A stretch of 44,975 nucleotides of DNA from Snuella sedimenti (GTDB lineage Bacteria > Bacteroidota > Bacteroidia > Flavobacteriales > Flavobacteriaceae). The stretch is taken from assembly GCF_016428595.1 (NCBI RefSeq), contig NZ_JAELVQ010000026.1:1-44975 (forward strand). Direction: 5' to 3'. The notes under the pieces were generated by a model. That model saw only the letters and a list, made by a program, of their open reading frames with translations. It did no database searches and was not told the origin of the DNA. This document shows, in pieces, positions 1 through 8,015 of the stretch; positions within the stretch are counted from its first letter, which is position 1, and every line of letters begins with the position of its first letter. Position numbers and translations under genes: made by a program.

Positions 1-390
1 GGCCTGAAAGCCTGTCTACAGGGGTATAAAGTATTATTTACCACGGTACATAAACTATTAACCCAAATACGGGAATCGCACTCCCAGCGCACCCTAAAGA
101 TTATGGAAGCACGTTTTGAGAAGTACGATTTAGTAATCTGTGATGAATTTGGCTATGTCTCCTTTGATAAGGAAGGATCCGAACTCCTTTTCAATCATCT
201 TTCTTTAAGAGCCGGGCGTAAATCAACCATAATTACTACCAATCTCGGTTTTGAACGTTGGGAGGAAATCTTCGGTGACCCGGTACTAACAGCAGCCCTG
301 GTAGATAGGTTAACTCATAAAGCGCATCTTATAAACATGAACGGAGAATCATACCGATTGAAAGAAACCAAACAAATGATGAACAAATGA
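1..390 (+). CDS. istB: IstB-like ATP-binding helper of an IS21-family element (5' truncated by window edge)
   Basis: The reading frame is open from base 1 to the TGA at 388-390, so this is the last 129 residues of a protein that begins outside the window. IstB is the AAA+ ATPase that assists the IstA transposase of IS21 elements. The visible part has the Walker B region (LVICDEFGYVSFDKEG) and the C-terminal run with ITTN and VDRLTHKAH that is typical of IstB; Walker A lies outside. The first in-frame ATG, at 103, is internal and should not be used as the start. A palindrome and the element's right end follow. Confidence 0.9.
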   Translation, partial: GLKACLQGYKVLFTTVHKLLTQIRESHSQRTLKIMEARFEKYDLVICDEFGYVSFDKEGSELLFNHLSLRAGRKSTIITTNLGFERWEEIFGDPVLTAALVDRLTHKAHLINMNGESYRLKETKQMMNK

Positions 391-421
391 AAAAACGAAA
401 AAAAGCCTCCCGAGAGCCGCC

Positions 422-466
422 GGTATCCCTGTTCCCTGGGGGTACCCCCCAGGGAACAGGGATACC
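422..466. repeat. 45-bp near-perfect palindrome after istB
   Basis: Arms of about 19-22 bp (GGTATCCCTGTTCCCTGGG and its complement) meet around a GTAC centre. It is GC-rich in an AT-rich setting and lies 31 bp after the istB stop. No T-run follows on either side, so a classic intrinsic terminator is not clear. It could block transcription through the element or be a structural part of the IS end. Confidence 0.8.
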
Positions 467-512
467 ATTGTTAATTAATTTAAAATGGTATACTTTTCAG
501 TTGAAATAAACA

Positions 513-886
513 TTCACTTTTCATTACTCATTACTCATTACTCATTACTCACTACTCACTACTCACTACTCACTTTTAGCTGTTAGCAGTTGGCTTTTAG
601 CCTTCAACTGTTCATTGTTCATTGTTCACTTTTCGTTTTTCGCTTTAAACTTTAAACTTTAAACTTTAAACATCAACTCTTAGCTATTAGCAGTTGGCTT
701 TTAGCCTTCAACTGTTCATTGTTCATGTTCACTTTTCATTACTCATTACTCATTACTCATTACTCATTACTCATTACTCATTACTCACTACTCACTACTC
801 ACTTTTAGCTGTTAGCTGTTGGCTTTTAGCCTTCAACTTTTCACTGTTCATTGTTCACTTTTCGTTTTTCGCTTTAAACTTTAAAC
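513..886. repeat. Degenerate heptanucleotide tandem array, locus 1
   Basis: From 513 to 886 the DNA parses into about 53 consecutive 7-mers with only two one-base losses (at 667-672 and 722-727). Units include CTCATTA, CTCACTA, TTAGCTG, TTGGCTT, TTCATTG, TTCGCTT and TAAACTT. The fourth base is a purine in every unit read this way. Three larger blocks repeat the same order of units. The array starts at the inferred IS end and stops directly against the stop codon (887-889) of the minus-strand metalloprotease gene. Confidence 0.9.
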
Positions 887-2665
887 CTACTGCACCATAA
901 GCTTTTTAACACCCGACCCAAAGGCCGAATCAATTTTAACCATATATACGCCGGGTGCTAAGTTGGATACATCGAACGACAATACAGGATTAGTATCCTT
1001 TATTCTTGAACTAAAAAGTAGGCTTCCCTGTATGTTAACAATGGATACGTTCGTAATGTTTATACTCGCTTTATTCCTGATGTAAACAGTGTGTTTTGCC
1101 GGATTTGGATACATAGTAACATCCTTATCGATTTTAGCATCGTCCACACCTAATTGCATACAGGCCGACTGTGTCATACTCAACTGTCCGCAAATGGTTG
1201 TTGTACTGCTTCTGGTTTGTATATCCATAGCACCCGCCAGATCTTGGGAACTCAATGTTCTTAAAGAGGCTCCTGACGAAATGGAATAGTGCATCACTTC
1301 GTTTGTGTTAACTACATGTCCTAATTGATGACCATGTCCTAGTTCGTGAACTGTTACGGTTTCAAAATCTATTTGGTCATTGGCTGGAGGTGCGGTACTA
1401 AAATTCCAATTCTTGTTAGCATTAAAAACGATATCCATTTCCGTTACATACCATTTAATCTCACCACCGTCATAACATCCCTCGTATCTAGAATAACACT
1501 GTCCTAACATACCACTTCCCATAGTTTCACTAAATGTTACTACATTAACACCATCGTATAAATCCTTTTTATTAATGGTCGTTGTGGTGTTTGCTAATTC
1601 CCAATTTATGCCTGAGCCGCAAGTCCAACTTTCAAAAGCCCGTGCAAAGGCATCTTTGGCATCGGAATTATAAAAATCGGTATTCATTGTCCACGTATTC
1701 CCGCCAGTACCATTATCATTTATATGCTGGGTCTGATAGGCCGTTCCGTTGTATTCCAAGTTGATTTGTGCAAAATCGATGGTTAAATCGTTAGCAGATT
1801 CTAAGTTACCATTTAAAACAGTATTTACTTTAAAGGTGCCTGTTCCTGCCCTATCGGGTATTTCGACTTCAATTTTCGAGTCTGTCCAACTTTTAACCTG
1901 ATTATCTAAGGCATTGGTATGTAAATACCCACCATAATTAGCATCGCTAAATCCTATCGTGCCTTTGGTTTCACCAAATCCGTTACCAGTAATAGTCAAA
2001 ATACTTTTTGTCCCTGCCGAAGCACTGGTAGCCGAAAAGGATGTGATTGTGGCTGTTCCTGCTGTTTTAGAAGTAGAAGTTACCTTACTTGTTTCAGCGT
2101 TTAAGTCAAGAGCATCCATACTAATTGGCTCCCTATTTGTTAAGCCTATGATTCTGGAATAAAAATCACCTGTTATATTATCAATAACCGAATAAGTATT
2201 TACAGCGCTATTATTCTTTAAAGCATACTTATAAAAGCCTTGGATACCCACTGTAGACGTGTATGAAGCTTGATTGGAAATAGCTTCTTTTTGCGTGGTG
2301 ATGGCCTTTGGATTTGATTTTAGCATAAAAACACCCAAGTTTCCTTTTTGAAGCTGTAAACTATGGGACACTACCTGAGCCTCCAATCCAATGACTCCAC
2401 CTGGTGTGACCAATTCAATAGTATTGGTAGTTTCCCCTTTAAATACTTTATATACCTTAATGGTATGTACGGTATATATGGTATTGTGCGCATCATCCCA
2501 AAAGGATTCCTTTGCCAGTACTTCTCCTTCGACAATGACATCAGAAAGTGCTACTTGCGCATCAAACGGTACTTCAAACATCATTTCCTGGGCTTTTAAT
2601 GAAATACTATTCAATAACTGACATATAAAAAATAGTAAGCCCACTTTGTAACTAAACTTCATCAT
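887..2665 (-). CDS. Secreted matrixin-like zinc metalloprotease with IPT/TIG domain and T9SS sorting domain
   Basis: 592 residues, exported. An N-terminal signal peptide (about 1-25, ending LKAQ) is followed by a domain of unknown type, an IPT/TIG immunoglobulin-like domain (about 206-295), a metzincin catalytic domain and a T9SS type A sorting domain (about 515-592, with MYPNP and a GVYMVKI-like end). The zinc motif HELGHGHQLGH is at 440-450, with a Met-turn candidate (EVMHY) at 456-460. Four cysteines just before and after the catalytic part may form disulfides. The likely role is degradation of extracellular protein; the substrate is unknown. Two adjacent ATGs at the start make 2665 or 2662 equally possible. 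The stop codon abuts a heptad array. Confidence 0.88.
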   Translation of the reverse strand: MMKFSYKVGLLFFICQLLNSISLKAQEMMFEVPFDAQVALSDVIVEGEVLAKESFWDDAHNTIYTVHTIKVYKVFKGETTNTIELVTPGGVIGLEAQVVSHSLQLQKGNLGVFMLKSNPKAITTQKEAISNQASYTSTVGIQGFYKYALKNNSAVNTYSVIDNITGDFYSRIIGLTNREPISMDALDLNAETSKVTSTSKTAGTATITSFSATSASAGTKSILTITGNGFGETKGTIGFSDANYGGYLHTNALDNQVKSWTDSKIEVEIPDRAGTGTFKVNTVLNGNLESANDLTIDFAQINLEYNGTAYQTQHINDNGTGGNTWTMNTDFYNSDAKDAFARAFESWTCGSGINWELANTTTTINKKDLYDGVNVVTFSETMGSGMLGQCYSRYEGCYDGGEIKWYVTEMDIVFNANKNWNFSTAPPANDQIDFETVTVHELGHGHQLGHVVNTNEVMHYSISSGASLRTLSSQDLAGAMDIQTRSSTTTICGQLSMTQSACMQLGVDDAKIDKDVTMYPNPAKHTVYIRNKASINITNVSIVNIQGSLLFSSRIKDTNPVLSFDVSNLAPGVYMVKIDSAFGSGVKKLMVQ

Positions 2666-2727
2666 AACTACGGCATATTTGGGATTATAAATTTAGAAAA
2701 AATGCCAGATTATCTTGTTTTTAAATC

Positions 2728-2743
2728 ATTTAATCGATAAAAT
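2728..2743. promoter_or_regulatory. Imperfect palindrome ATTTAATCGATAAAAT, possible operator
   Basis: A 16-bp palindrome with one mismatched pair, 63 bp upstream of the metalloprotease start. The same centre occurs at 2966, 32632 and 43092. The central CG flanked by A/T would suit a LacI-type or similar dimeric regulator, but that is inference. Confidence 0.4.
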
Positions 2744-2965
2744 ACACGAAACACACCTGTATTTGTAAGTATTAACATTCAAATAGATGTGATTTAGACA
2801 AGAAGCTATTTATATAAAGCGGCGAAAGTATTCTTAATTTTGCTAAAAACAATAGCTTTTAAACGTACCTAAAAACCTACAACAATCTGATAAACAAACA
2901 TTTACATTAACACAATTTAAAAGCACAAACAATTAAAAATTCAGATTTACACTACAATTTAAAAG

Positions 2966-2983
2966 CATTTAATCGATTAAATG
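2966..2983. promoter_or_regulatory. Perfect 18-bp palindrome CATTTAATCGATTAAATG, possible operator
   Basis: Perfect two-fold symmetry, 75 bp before the ATG of the plus-strand secreted protein at 3058. It shares the core TTTAATCGAT with the sites at 2728 and 32632. Confidence 0.45.
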
Positions 2984-3057
2984 TCGTTTTTTAAAGATAA
3001 AAGTGTTTTATTCCAAATATTTGACTAGATTTAGCCTCAAACTTAACCTATTTAGTC

Positions 3058-3900
3058 ATGAAGAAATTATTACTTTTAGTTTCGCTCATTTGCATAATTA
3101 ACCAAATACGGTCCCAAACCTGTGATAATACACTACCTGTAACAGAAAACTTTGATGACTCTTCTGTAATAGGAGTTTGTTGGAATGTATTAGATCAAGA
3201 TGGAGACGGGAACAATTGGTACTGGAGAGAGTATGGTAGTAGCTATGGAGGTTATAAATGTCTTACTTCCAGATCCTGGAGTTCTTCTCAGGGAAATCTG
3301 AATCCTGACAATTGGGTTTATTCTTATGGTATCGACCTTAATGCTTTTTCTACAGATGACACCATTGAAGTTACCTGGAAAATCAGAGCAGAAAATGCTT
3401 CTTTTGCACATGAATACTACACCATGTATGCAGCAACGGGGAACTCTATTTCTGACTTTGAAGCAAGTCCTGTAAAAATAAGTGAATATGCCGATGAGGT
3501 AGGTGCTGCCGGTGTTTTTGCTACCAGAAGCTTAAATGTTTCCGCTCTGGCAGGAAATACAGTCTATCTAGCTTTTAGACATGAAAATATTTCAGGATCG
3601 CAATTTCTTTTAAATTTGGACGATGTATCTATCAGCACATCTTTGCTGGGCATTGATGATCTTGAGAAAAACAATTTTACGCATACCTACAATCCAATTG
3701 ATAAAACTTTAACATTAAATTCAAATGGATTGCCCTTAAATTCTTTACAAGTTTTTAATACACTTGGACAACAGGTTATTTCGCAAAAATTAGACTATAC
3801 TGAGGAAATCATTAATCTCTCTTATTTAACCAAAGGCATCTATATCTGCATGGTTGAAATAGAAAACTTAAAAAGGACCTTTAAGTTTATTAAACAATAA
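3058..3900 (+). CDS. Secreted choice-of-anchor J domain protein with T9SS sorting domain
   Basis: 280 residues. A signal peptide (about 1-19) is followed by one jelly-roll-like domain (about 20-195) of the choice-of-anchor J / cleaved adhesin type: it starts with VTENFDD and contains an NPDNWVYS segment and a final LDDVSIS strand. A T9SS type A sorting domain follows (about 205-280). Such proteins are exported and held at the cell surface or released; binding of sugar or protein is usual, but the target here cannot be told. It is transcribed away from the metalloprotease gene and ends at a shared bidirectional terminator. Confidence 0.85.
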   Translation: MKKLLLLVSLICIINQIRSQTCDNTLPVTENFDDSSVIGVCWNVLDQDGDGNNWYWREYGSSYGGYKCLTSRSWSSSQGNLNPDNWVYSYGIDLNAFSTDDTIEVTWKIRAENASFAHEYYTMYAATGNSISDFEASPVKISEYADEVGAAGVFATRSLNVSALAGNTVYLAFRHENISGSQFLLNLDDVSISTSLLGIDDLEKNNFTHTYNPIDKTLTLNSNGLPLNSLQVFNTLGQQVISQKLDYTEEIINLSYLTKGIYICMVEIENLKRTFKFIKQ

Positions 3901-3924
3901 TCTTTTTAGAGAACCATTAAAAAA

Positions 3925-3956
3925 AAAGGAGGAGCAAAAATTTTAGCTCCTCCTTT
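3925..3956. terminator. Bidirectional intrinsic terminator
   Basis: A perfect 11-bp stem, AAAGGAGGAGC (3925-3935) with GCTCCTCCTTT (3946-3956), and a 10-nt loop. An A-run precedes it (a T-run on the minus strand), so it can serve both convergent genes, at 3900 and 3990. Confidence 0.85.
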
Positions 3957-3989
3957 CACATATTGGTTATTAATCAATTCAAATAGCCC

Positions 3990-6900
3990 CTATTGTTCGC
4001 TATATGATACTATCTTTTTAACCAGTGTACCTGCATTGGTTGTTAACCTTACAAAGAACATTTGGTTGTCTGTTCCGGAAAGATTCATCTTAGTTGTAGC
4101 GCTCATACCTTTCATGTAGTTAGTATTTTTTGCTTTTCTTACTAAGGCTCCTTTCATATCGAATACTTCAATCGTTACATCCGTTTCATAATCGAAGCTG
4201 TACTTAATATTCACTTCCTCATCAAATGGTACCGGATAGGCTGTAAAGTCAACTGACTTGGTTACAGCTACTTTGGCTTCGCCTCCACAGTTAATACCCA
4301 GATCAACATTATAGGTATTACCATCGTCTGACCATGGTCTGTCACTACACTTACATAACTCTTCACAAGTCACGGCGTGAGCAATTACGTAAACTGGTCC
4401 ATACACATTATCGAAGGTAACTGATATACCATTAGAGTTATCTAAAGACCCTGAGTTAAAGGTATATTGACCAGGTGCTACTGTTGGCGTTCCTTTCTTT
4501 TCTGGATACATATCACAACCAACATACACATGAGCTTCTTTCATACCGTAGCCTTCATTGATATTATAAGTAACCGTTATTTCTCCTTCTACTGAATAAT
4601 CTACAGTAACACTACCAACAAGCGTTCCCTTGTTCTCATAGTCACAATGTGCTGCTCCTGCATATAATGGTAATTCAGAAGAATCGCCTTCGTTATAAGA
4701 ATTGGTCCATCCCCAACGCTTAAAGTCAGGAATAAAACAACTTGCAGTTTCCATATCCATGGCGAAAGCAGTTTCGCAATTATCATATTTATCAAACTCA
4801 CGAGTAATTGTACATATTTCTGTTGTTTCATTACCACAACCATCAGAGATTGTAAATACATAATCTGCTAGCTCAGCACACATATCATCACGATATCTAA
4901 TGTTTATTGGCCCAACTGTTAATGTACCTCCGTCTAAACAATTATCTGTCCAATTTGCGGTTAATTCCGCAGGGAAACTATCATTACAAATAGTCATAGG
5001 TTCTGGGCAAGTAATCACTGGTGCAGTTTCATCTATTACCGTTACAACTTGAGTTGCTGTTATCGTTCTACCACATTCATCAGTATAACTGAAATGAACA
5101 TCAAACTGTCCACAGTTACCTTCAAAAGGATCAGATACTCCCTGTACTTGTCCACTGATTATACATGCACCATCTTCACCATTACCATATGAAAGCATAC
5201 CTGGCACAAATGAATCTAAATCTTCACAATAAATATCTATGTTACTTATCGCATCAAAACTAGCTTTAGGCACCGCATCTACATTGATTACATATGGACC
5301 TGCACTCAATGGACGGCCGCACTCATCCTGGCCACTATAGCTTACCGTAATGGTTCCGCCACAGTTGTTCCAATCGGCATCTACCGTTGGGGTTAACTCT
5401 CCACTGATAGTACAATTGCCATCTGCTCCATTGCCGTATGTTGTATTTGGTGCCTCCCAACCGTCAGCTACATCACAGCTCACACTCTCTGGGAAGCCTG
5501 GATCCGCTACAGTCGCCTCTGGCGCCGCATCTACATTGATTACATATGGACCTGCACTCAATGGACGGCCGCACTCATCCTGGCCACTATAGCTTACCGT
5601 AATGGTTCCGCCACAGTTGTTCCAATCGGCATCTACCGTTGGGGTTAACTCTCCACTGATAGTACAATTGCCATCTGCTCCATTGCCGTATGTTGTATTT
5701 GGTGCCTCCCAACCGTCAGCTACATCACAGCTCACACTCTCTGGGAAGCCTGGATCCGCTACAGTCGCCTCTGGCGCCGCATCTACATTGATTACATATG
5801 GACCTGCACTCAATGGACGGCCGCACTCATCCTGCCCACTATAGCTTACCGTAATGGTTCCGCCACAGTTGTTCCAATCGGCATCTACCGTTGGGGTTAA
5901 CTCTCCACTGATAGTACAATTGCCATCTGCTCCATTGCCGTATGTTGTATTTGGTGCCTCCCAACCGTCAGCTACATCACAGCTCACACTCTCTGGGAAG
6001 CCTGGATCCGCTACAGTCGCCTCTGGCGCCGGGTTAACGTTGATCGTTTGCTGTACATCAATATATTGTCCACATGTATCTGTAACTCTATAAGTTCTTA
6101 CAAAAGTTCCTCCACAAACACCTGGATGTTCTGTATCATTTAGGTGGGTAACAACTGGAGTACCACAATTATCAGATTCATCAATAACTACCAATGGATC
6201 AGGGTTTGGTATGTTTCCGCAATCAACAGTATCGGAAGCTGGATTACTAGCAGTTGGTGGGGTAGTATCTGCTTCTAAAGTAAATGAAGAACTACATTCC
6301 TCTTCCTGATCACATTCATCAGAAGCCATAAAAGTTATATTGATAACTGAGCCATCACAAATATATGTAGGAGCAACTAAATCTCCTATTGCCACTGGAT
6401 TCCCATCAACCGTTACATTATATGTTTCAGTTACAGTGCCTCCACCTTCACTTGAGCTAAAACCACCTAACCAAGTAGAAAAAGCCGTTGCGATGTCATC
6501 ATTACAATCAACACTCACTGGATCAGGACAAGTTACTGTCAATTCCGGTGCTATATCTACAGTAATGGTAGCCTCTGCACTATTTGTACAATTTGTATTT
6601 GGATCTGTATAGTTATATGTTACTACATAATCATCTGGTGCTAAACCGGTAGCATCAAATAATCCTGATGCACTTACATGATCGCCACTCCATGTACCTC
6701 CTTCTGGAGATCCTGTTAATTGTACAGTAGTAGCAGTACAAGCCAATGTTTCATCATCAGCTGAAACATCGGGTAATGGGTTAAGTGTAAGTGTTCCAAA
6801 AGCAGAACCTTGGGATTCACATCCCTGTGGACTAAACACTATTACATAATATGCTCCTGCATCATTAGACGTTGTTGGGTCTATAACATATTCATCTGTT

Positions 6901-8015
6901 GCTGTATCAACATCTTCCAAAAGCATGCCCCCATTCTCTGGATCTCCTTTCCACCATTGGAACGTATATCCATCTCCAACAGGGTTTAATATTTCTATAG
7001 CACCCTGAAAAACAGTTGCTTCTAATGTCGCTGGATCTTCAACGCATACTGTTGGACTATTTACTGTAGCCGTAGGTTCTAAATTGAATTGGCCACCTGT
7101 AAAATCTTTAAGTTTAGCTGTTATTTCCTTAGATGATCTTGTTTCTAATAACCAACCTGCACCACATATGGCCTCAGGATTTTGATTTAGATCAAATACA
7201 TCTGTTAAATCTACAACACCTTCGTAAAATTCATTATAGTCGTATACCATTTGTCCAGGCTTAACATTACCTGCCCAAGGCGTAGGAACATCTGGGTTAC
7301 CATCATTGTTTATAGCTACTTGGCTATCCAATGGTAATTGATCAAAATGTTGATCTTCAGAATAATTACCAGCTACCCCGTTTGGATCTACCCATTGTAA
7401 TACGGTAACGGTGGCTAATCTACCGCCAGCACTAAAGTCACTCATAATCAATAAGTCACCTATTGCATGTTTAGGCTCTAGATATTTATCACCATTAACT
7501 TCAACTGGTGCTGAGCCATCCAAATAGAACCAAAATCCTATCTGTGCAACTCCATTGTTAGATTCTCTGTCCCCAGCAAAAAATAAATAAGTTCGTAATG
7601 GATCATAATCAAAACCTGCATCACAATTTTCCGGATCATTTTCTAATCCTGTTAACACTACTGCTGCAGCATTCATGATATCACCTTTAGACAATACAGA
7701 AGTATAGGTCCATTGATTGCCATCAGGACCGTAATCGATAATGTCTTTTGCACCCGTGTGCCAAGCATTATCCTGATTACCTTCTCTAACATCAGCAACA
7801 TACTGATAAGTTGGTTCTGTGTCTAATAAAGGAGACCCCCATTCAACGGTATTACCGTCAATACAAGGAACTACCTGAGCCTGCAACGTGCTTGCAGACA
7901 ACAAAAAAAGCATGACGACCAAAAAGCCCGACATACTTTTAAATAATGCATTCCTAAACTTAAAACAACACGTTTGTGTTCGGGAATAAAATTGGGTAAA
8001 ATTGTACATTAACAT
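3990..8015 (-). CDS. Very large secreted multidomain protein with three identical HYR/Ig-like repeats and T9SS sorting domain
   Basis: 1341 residues from the ATG at 8015. The frame stays open to 8066, but the A-rich run before 8015 and the signal peptide (MSGFLVVMLFLLSAS then LQAQ) favour 8015 or 8009. After the signal come a roughly 260-residue N-terminal domain, an Ig-like domain (with FQWWKG), a second beta domain, and a chain of cysteine-rich HYR-like repeats. Three of these are 84-residue copies identical in protein and almost identical in DNA. It ends with a T9SS sorting domain (YPVPF to VKKIVS). It is probably a cell-surface or released adhesin-like protein; the ligand is unknown. It shares a terminator with the convergent gene at 3058. 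Confidence 0.85.
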   Translation of the reverse strand: MLMYNFTQFYSRTQTCCFKFRNALFKSMSGFLVVMLFLLSASTLQAQVVPCIDGNTVEWGSPLLDTEPTYQYVADVREGNQDNAWHTGAKDIIDYGPDGNQWTYTSVLSKGDIMNAAAVVLTGLENDPENCDAGFDYDPLRTYLFFAGDRESNNGVAQIGFWFYLDGSAPVEVNGDKYLEPKHAIGDLLIMSDFSAGGRLATVTVLQWVDPNGVAGNYSEDQHFDQLPLDSQVAINNDGNPDVPTPWAGNVKPGQMVYDYNEFYEGVVDLTDVFDLNQNPEAICGAGWLLETRSSKEITAKLKDFTGGQFNLEPTATVNSPTVCVEDPATLEATVFQGAIEILNPVGDGYTFQWWKGDPENGGMLLEDVDTATDEYVIDPTTSNDAGAYYVIVFSPQGCESQGSAFGTLTLNPLPDVSADDETLACTATTVQLTGSPEGGTWSGDHVSASGLFDATGLAPDDYVVTYNYTDPNTNCTNSAEATITVDIAPELTVTCPDPVSVDCNDDIATAFSTWLGGFSSSEGGGTVTETYNVTVDGNPVAIGDLVAPTYICDGSVINITFMASDECDQEEECSSSFTLEADTTPPTASNPASDTVDCGNIPNPDPLVVIDESDNCGTPVVTHLNDTEHPGVCGGTFVRTYRVTDTCGQYIDVQQTINVNPAPEATVADPGFPESVSCDVADGWEAPNTTYGNGADGNCTISGELTPTVDADWNNCGGTITVSYSGQDECGRPLSAGPYVINVDAAPEATVADPGFPESVSCDVADGWEAPNTTYGNGADGNCTISGELTPTVDADWNNCGGTITVSYSGQDECGRPLSAGPYVINVDAAPEATVADPGFPESVSCDVADGWEAPNTTYGNGADGNCTISGELTPTVDADWNNCGGTITVSYSGQDECGRPLSAGPYVINVDAVPKASFDAISNIDIYCEDLDSFVPGMLSYGNGEDGACIISGQVQGVSDPFEGNCGQFDVHFSYTDECGRTITATQVVTVIDETAPVITCPEPMTICNDSFPAELTANWTDNCLDGGTLTVGPINIRYRDDMCAELADYVFTISDGCGNETTEICTITREFDKYDNCETAFAMDMETASCFIPDFKRWGWTNSYNEGDSSELPLYAGAAHCDYENKGTLVGSVTVDYSVEGEITVTYNINEGYGMKEAHVYVGCDMYPEKKGTPTVAPGQYTFNSGSLDNSNGISVTFDNVYGPVYVIAHAVTCEELCKCSDRPWSDDGNTYNVDLGINCGGEAKVAVTKSVDFTAYPVPFDEEVNIKYSFDYETDVTIEVFDMKGALVRKAKNTNYMKGMSATTKMNLSGTDNQMFFVRLTTNAGTLVKKIVSYSEQ
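5275..6030 (-). repeat. Three tandem 252-bp copies inside the large secreted protein gene
   Basis: Copies start at 5275, 5527 and 5779, exactly 252 bp (84 codons) apart. I found a single difference: CTGGCC in copies 1 and 2 is CTGCCC in copy 3 near 5834, a silent Gly change. The flanking HYR-like repeats of the same protein are clearly diverged from these, so the triplication is recent or kept uniform by gene conversion. Confidence 0.93.

Larger units (their letters stand above)
1..512 (+). mobile_element. IS21-family insertion sequence, 3' part with right terminus
   Basis: This contains the istB 3' end, a near-perfect palindrome and about 46 bp of AT-rich terminal sequence. Read from the outside inwards (minus strand from 512), the end starts with TG and contains CAACTGAAAAGTATACC, which resembles the terminal repeats I associate with Bacteroidota IS21 elements. 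The boundary at 512 is inferred because a strict 7-nt repeat array starts at base 513. The left end and the target duplication are outside the window, so the terminus is not proven. Confidence 0.7.
2666..3057. other. Divergent intergenic region with ATCGAT-centred palindromes
   Basis: 392 bp between two divergent genes for secreted proteins. It holds two palindromes centred on ATCGAT, reported separately. I found no exact TAnnTTTG box, no RNA gene and no convincing short ORF in it. Confidence 0.6.

Noticed and set aside
513-886. CRISPR array
   Set aside because: The units are 7 nt and variable, with no 25-40 nt repeats, no spacers and no cas genes nearby.
694-900. 68-codon open frame on the plus strand
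   Set aside because: It is a translation of the heptad array; a 7-nt period cycles through all frames and gives repeated peptides with no family resemblance.
5350-6093. Three repeated plus-strand frames of about 80 codons
   Set aside because: Antisense shadows of the three 252-bp repeats in the minus-strand secreted protein gene.
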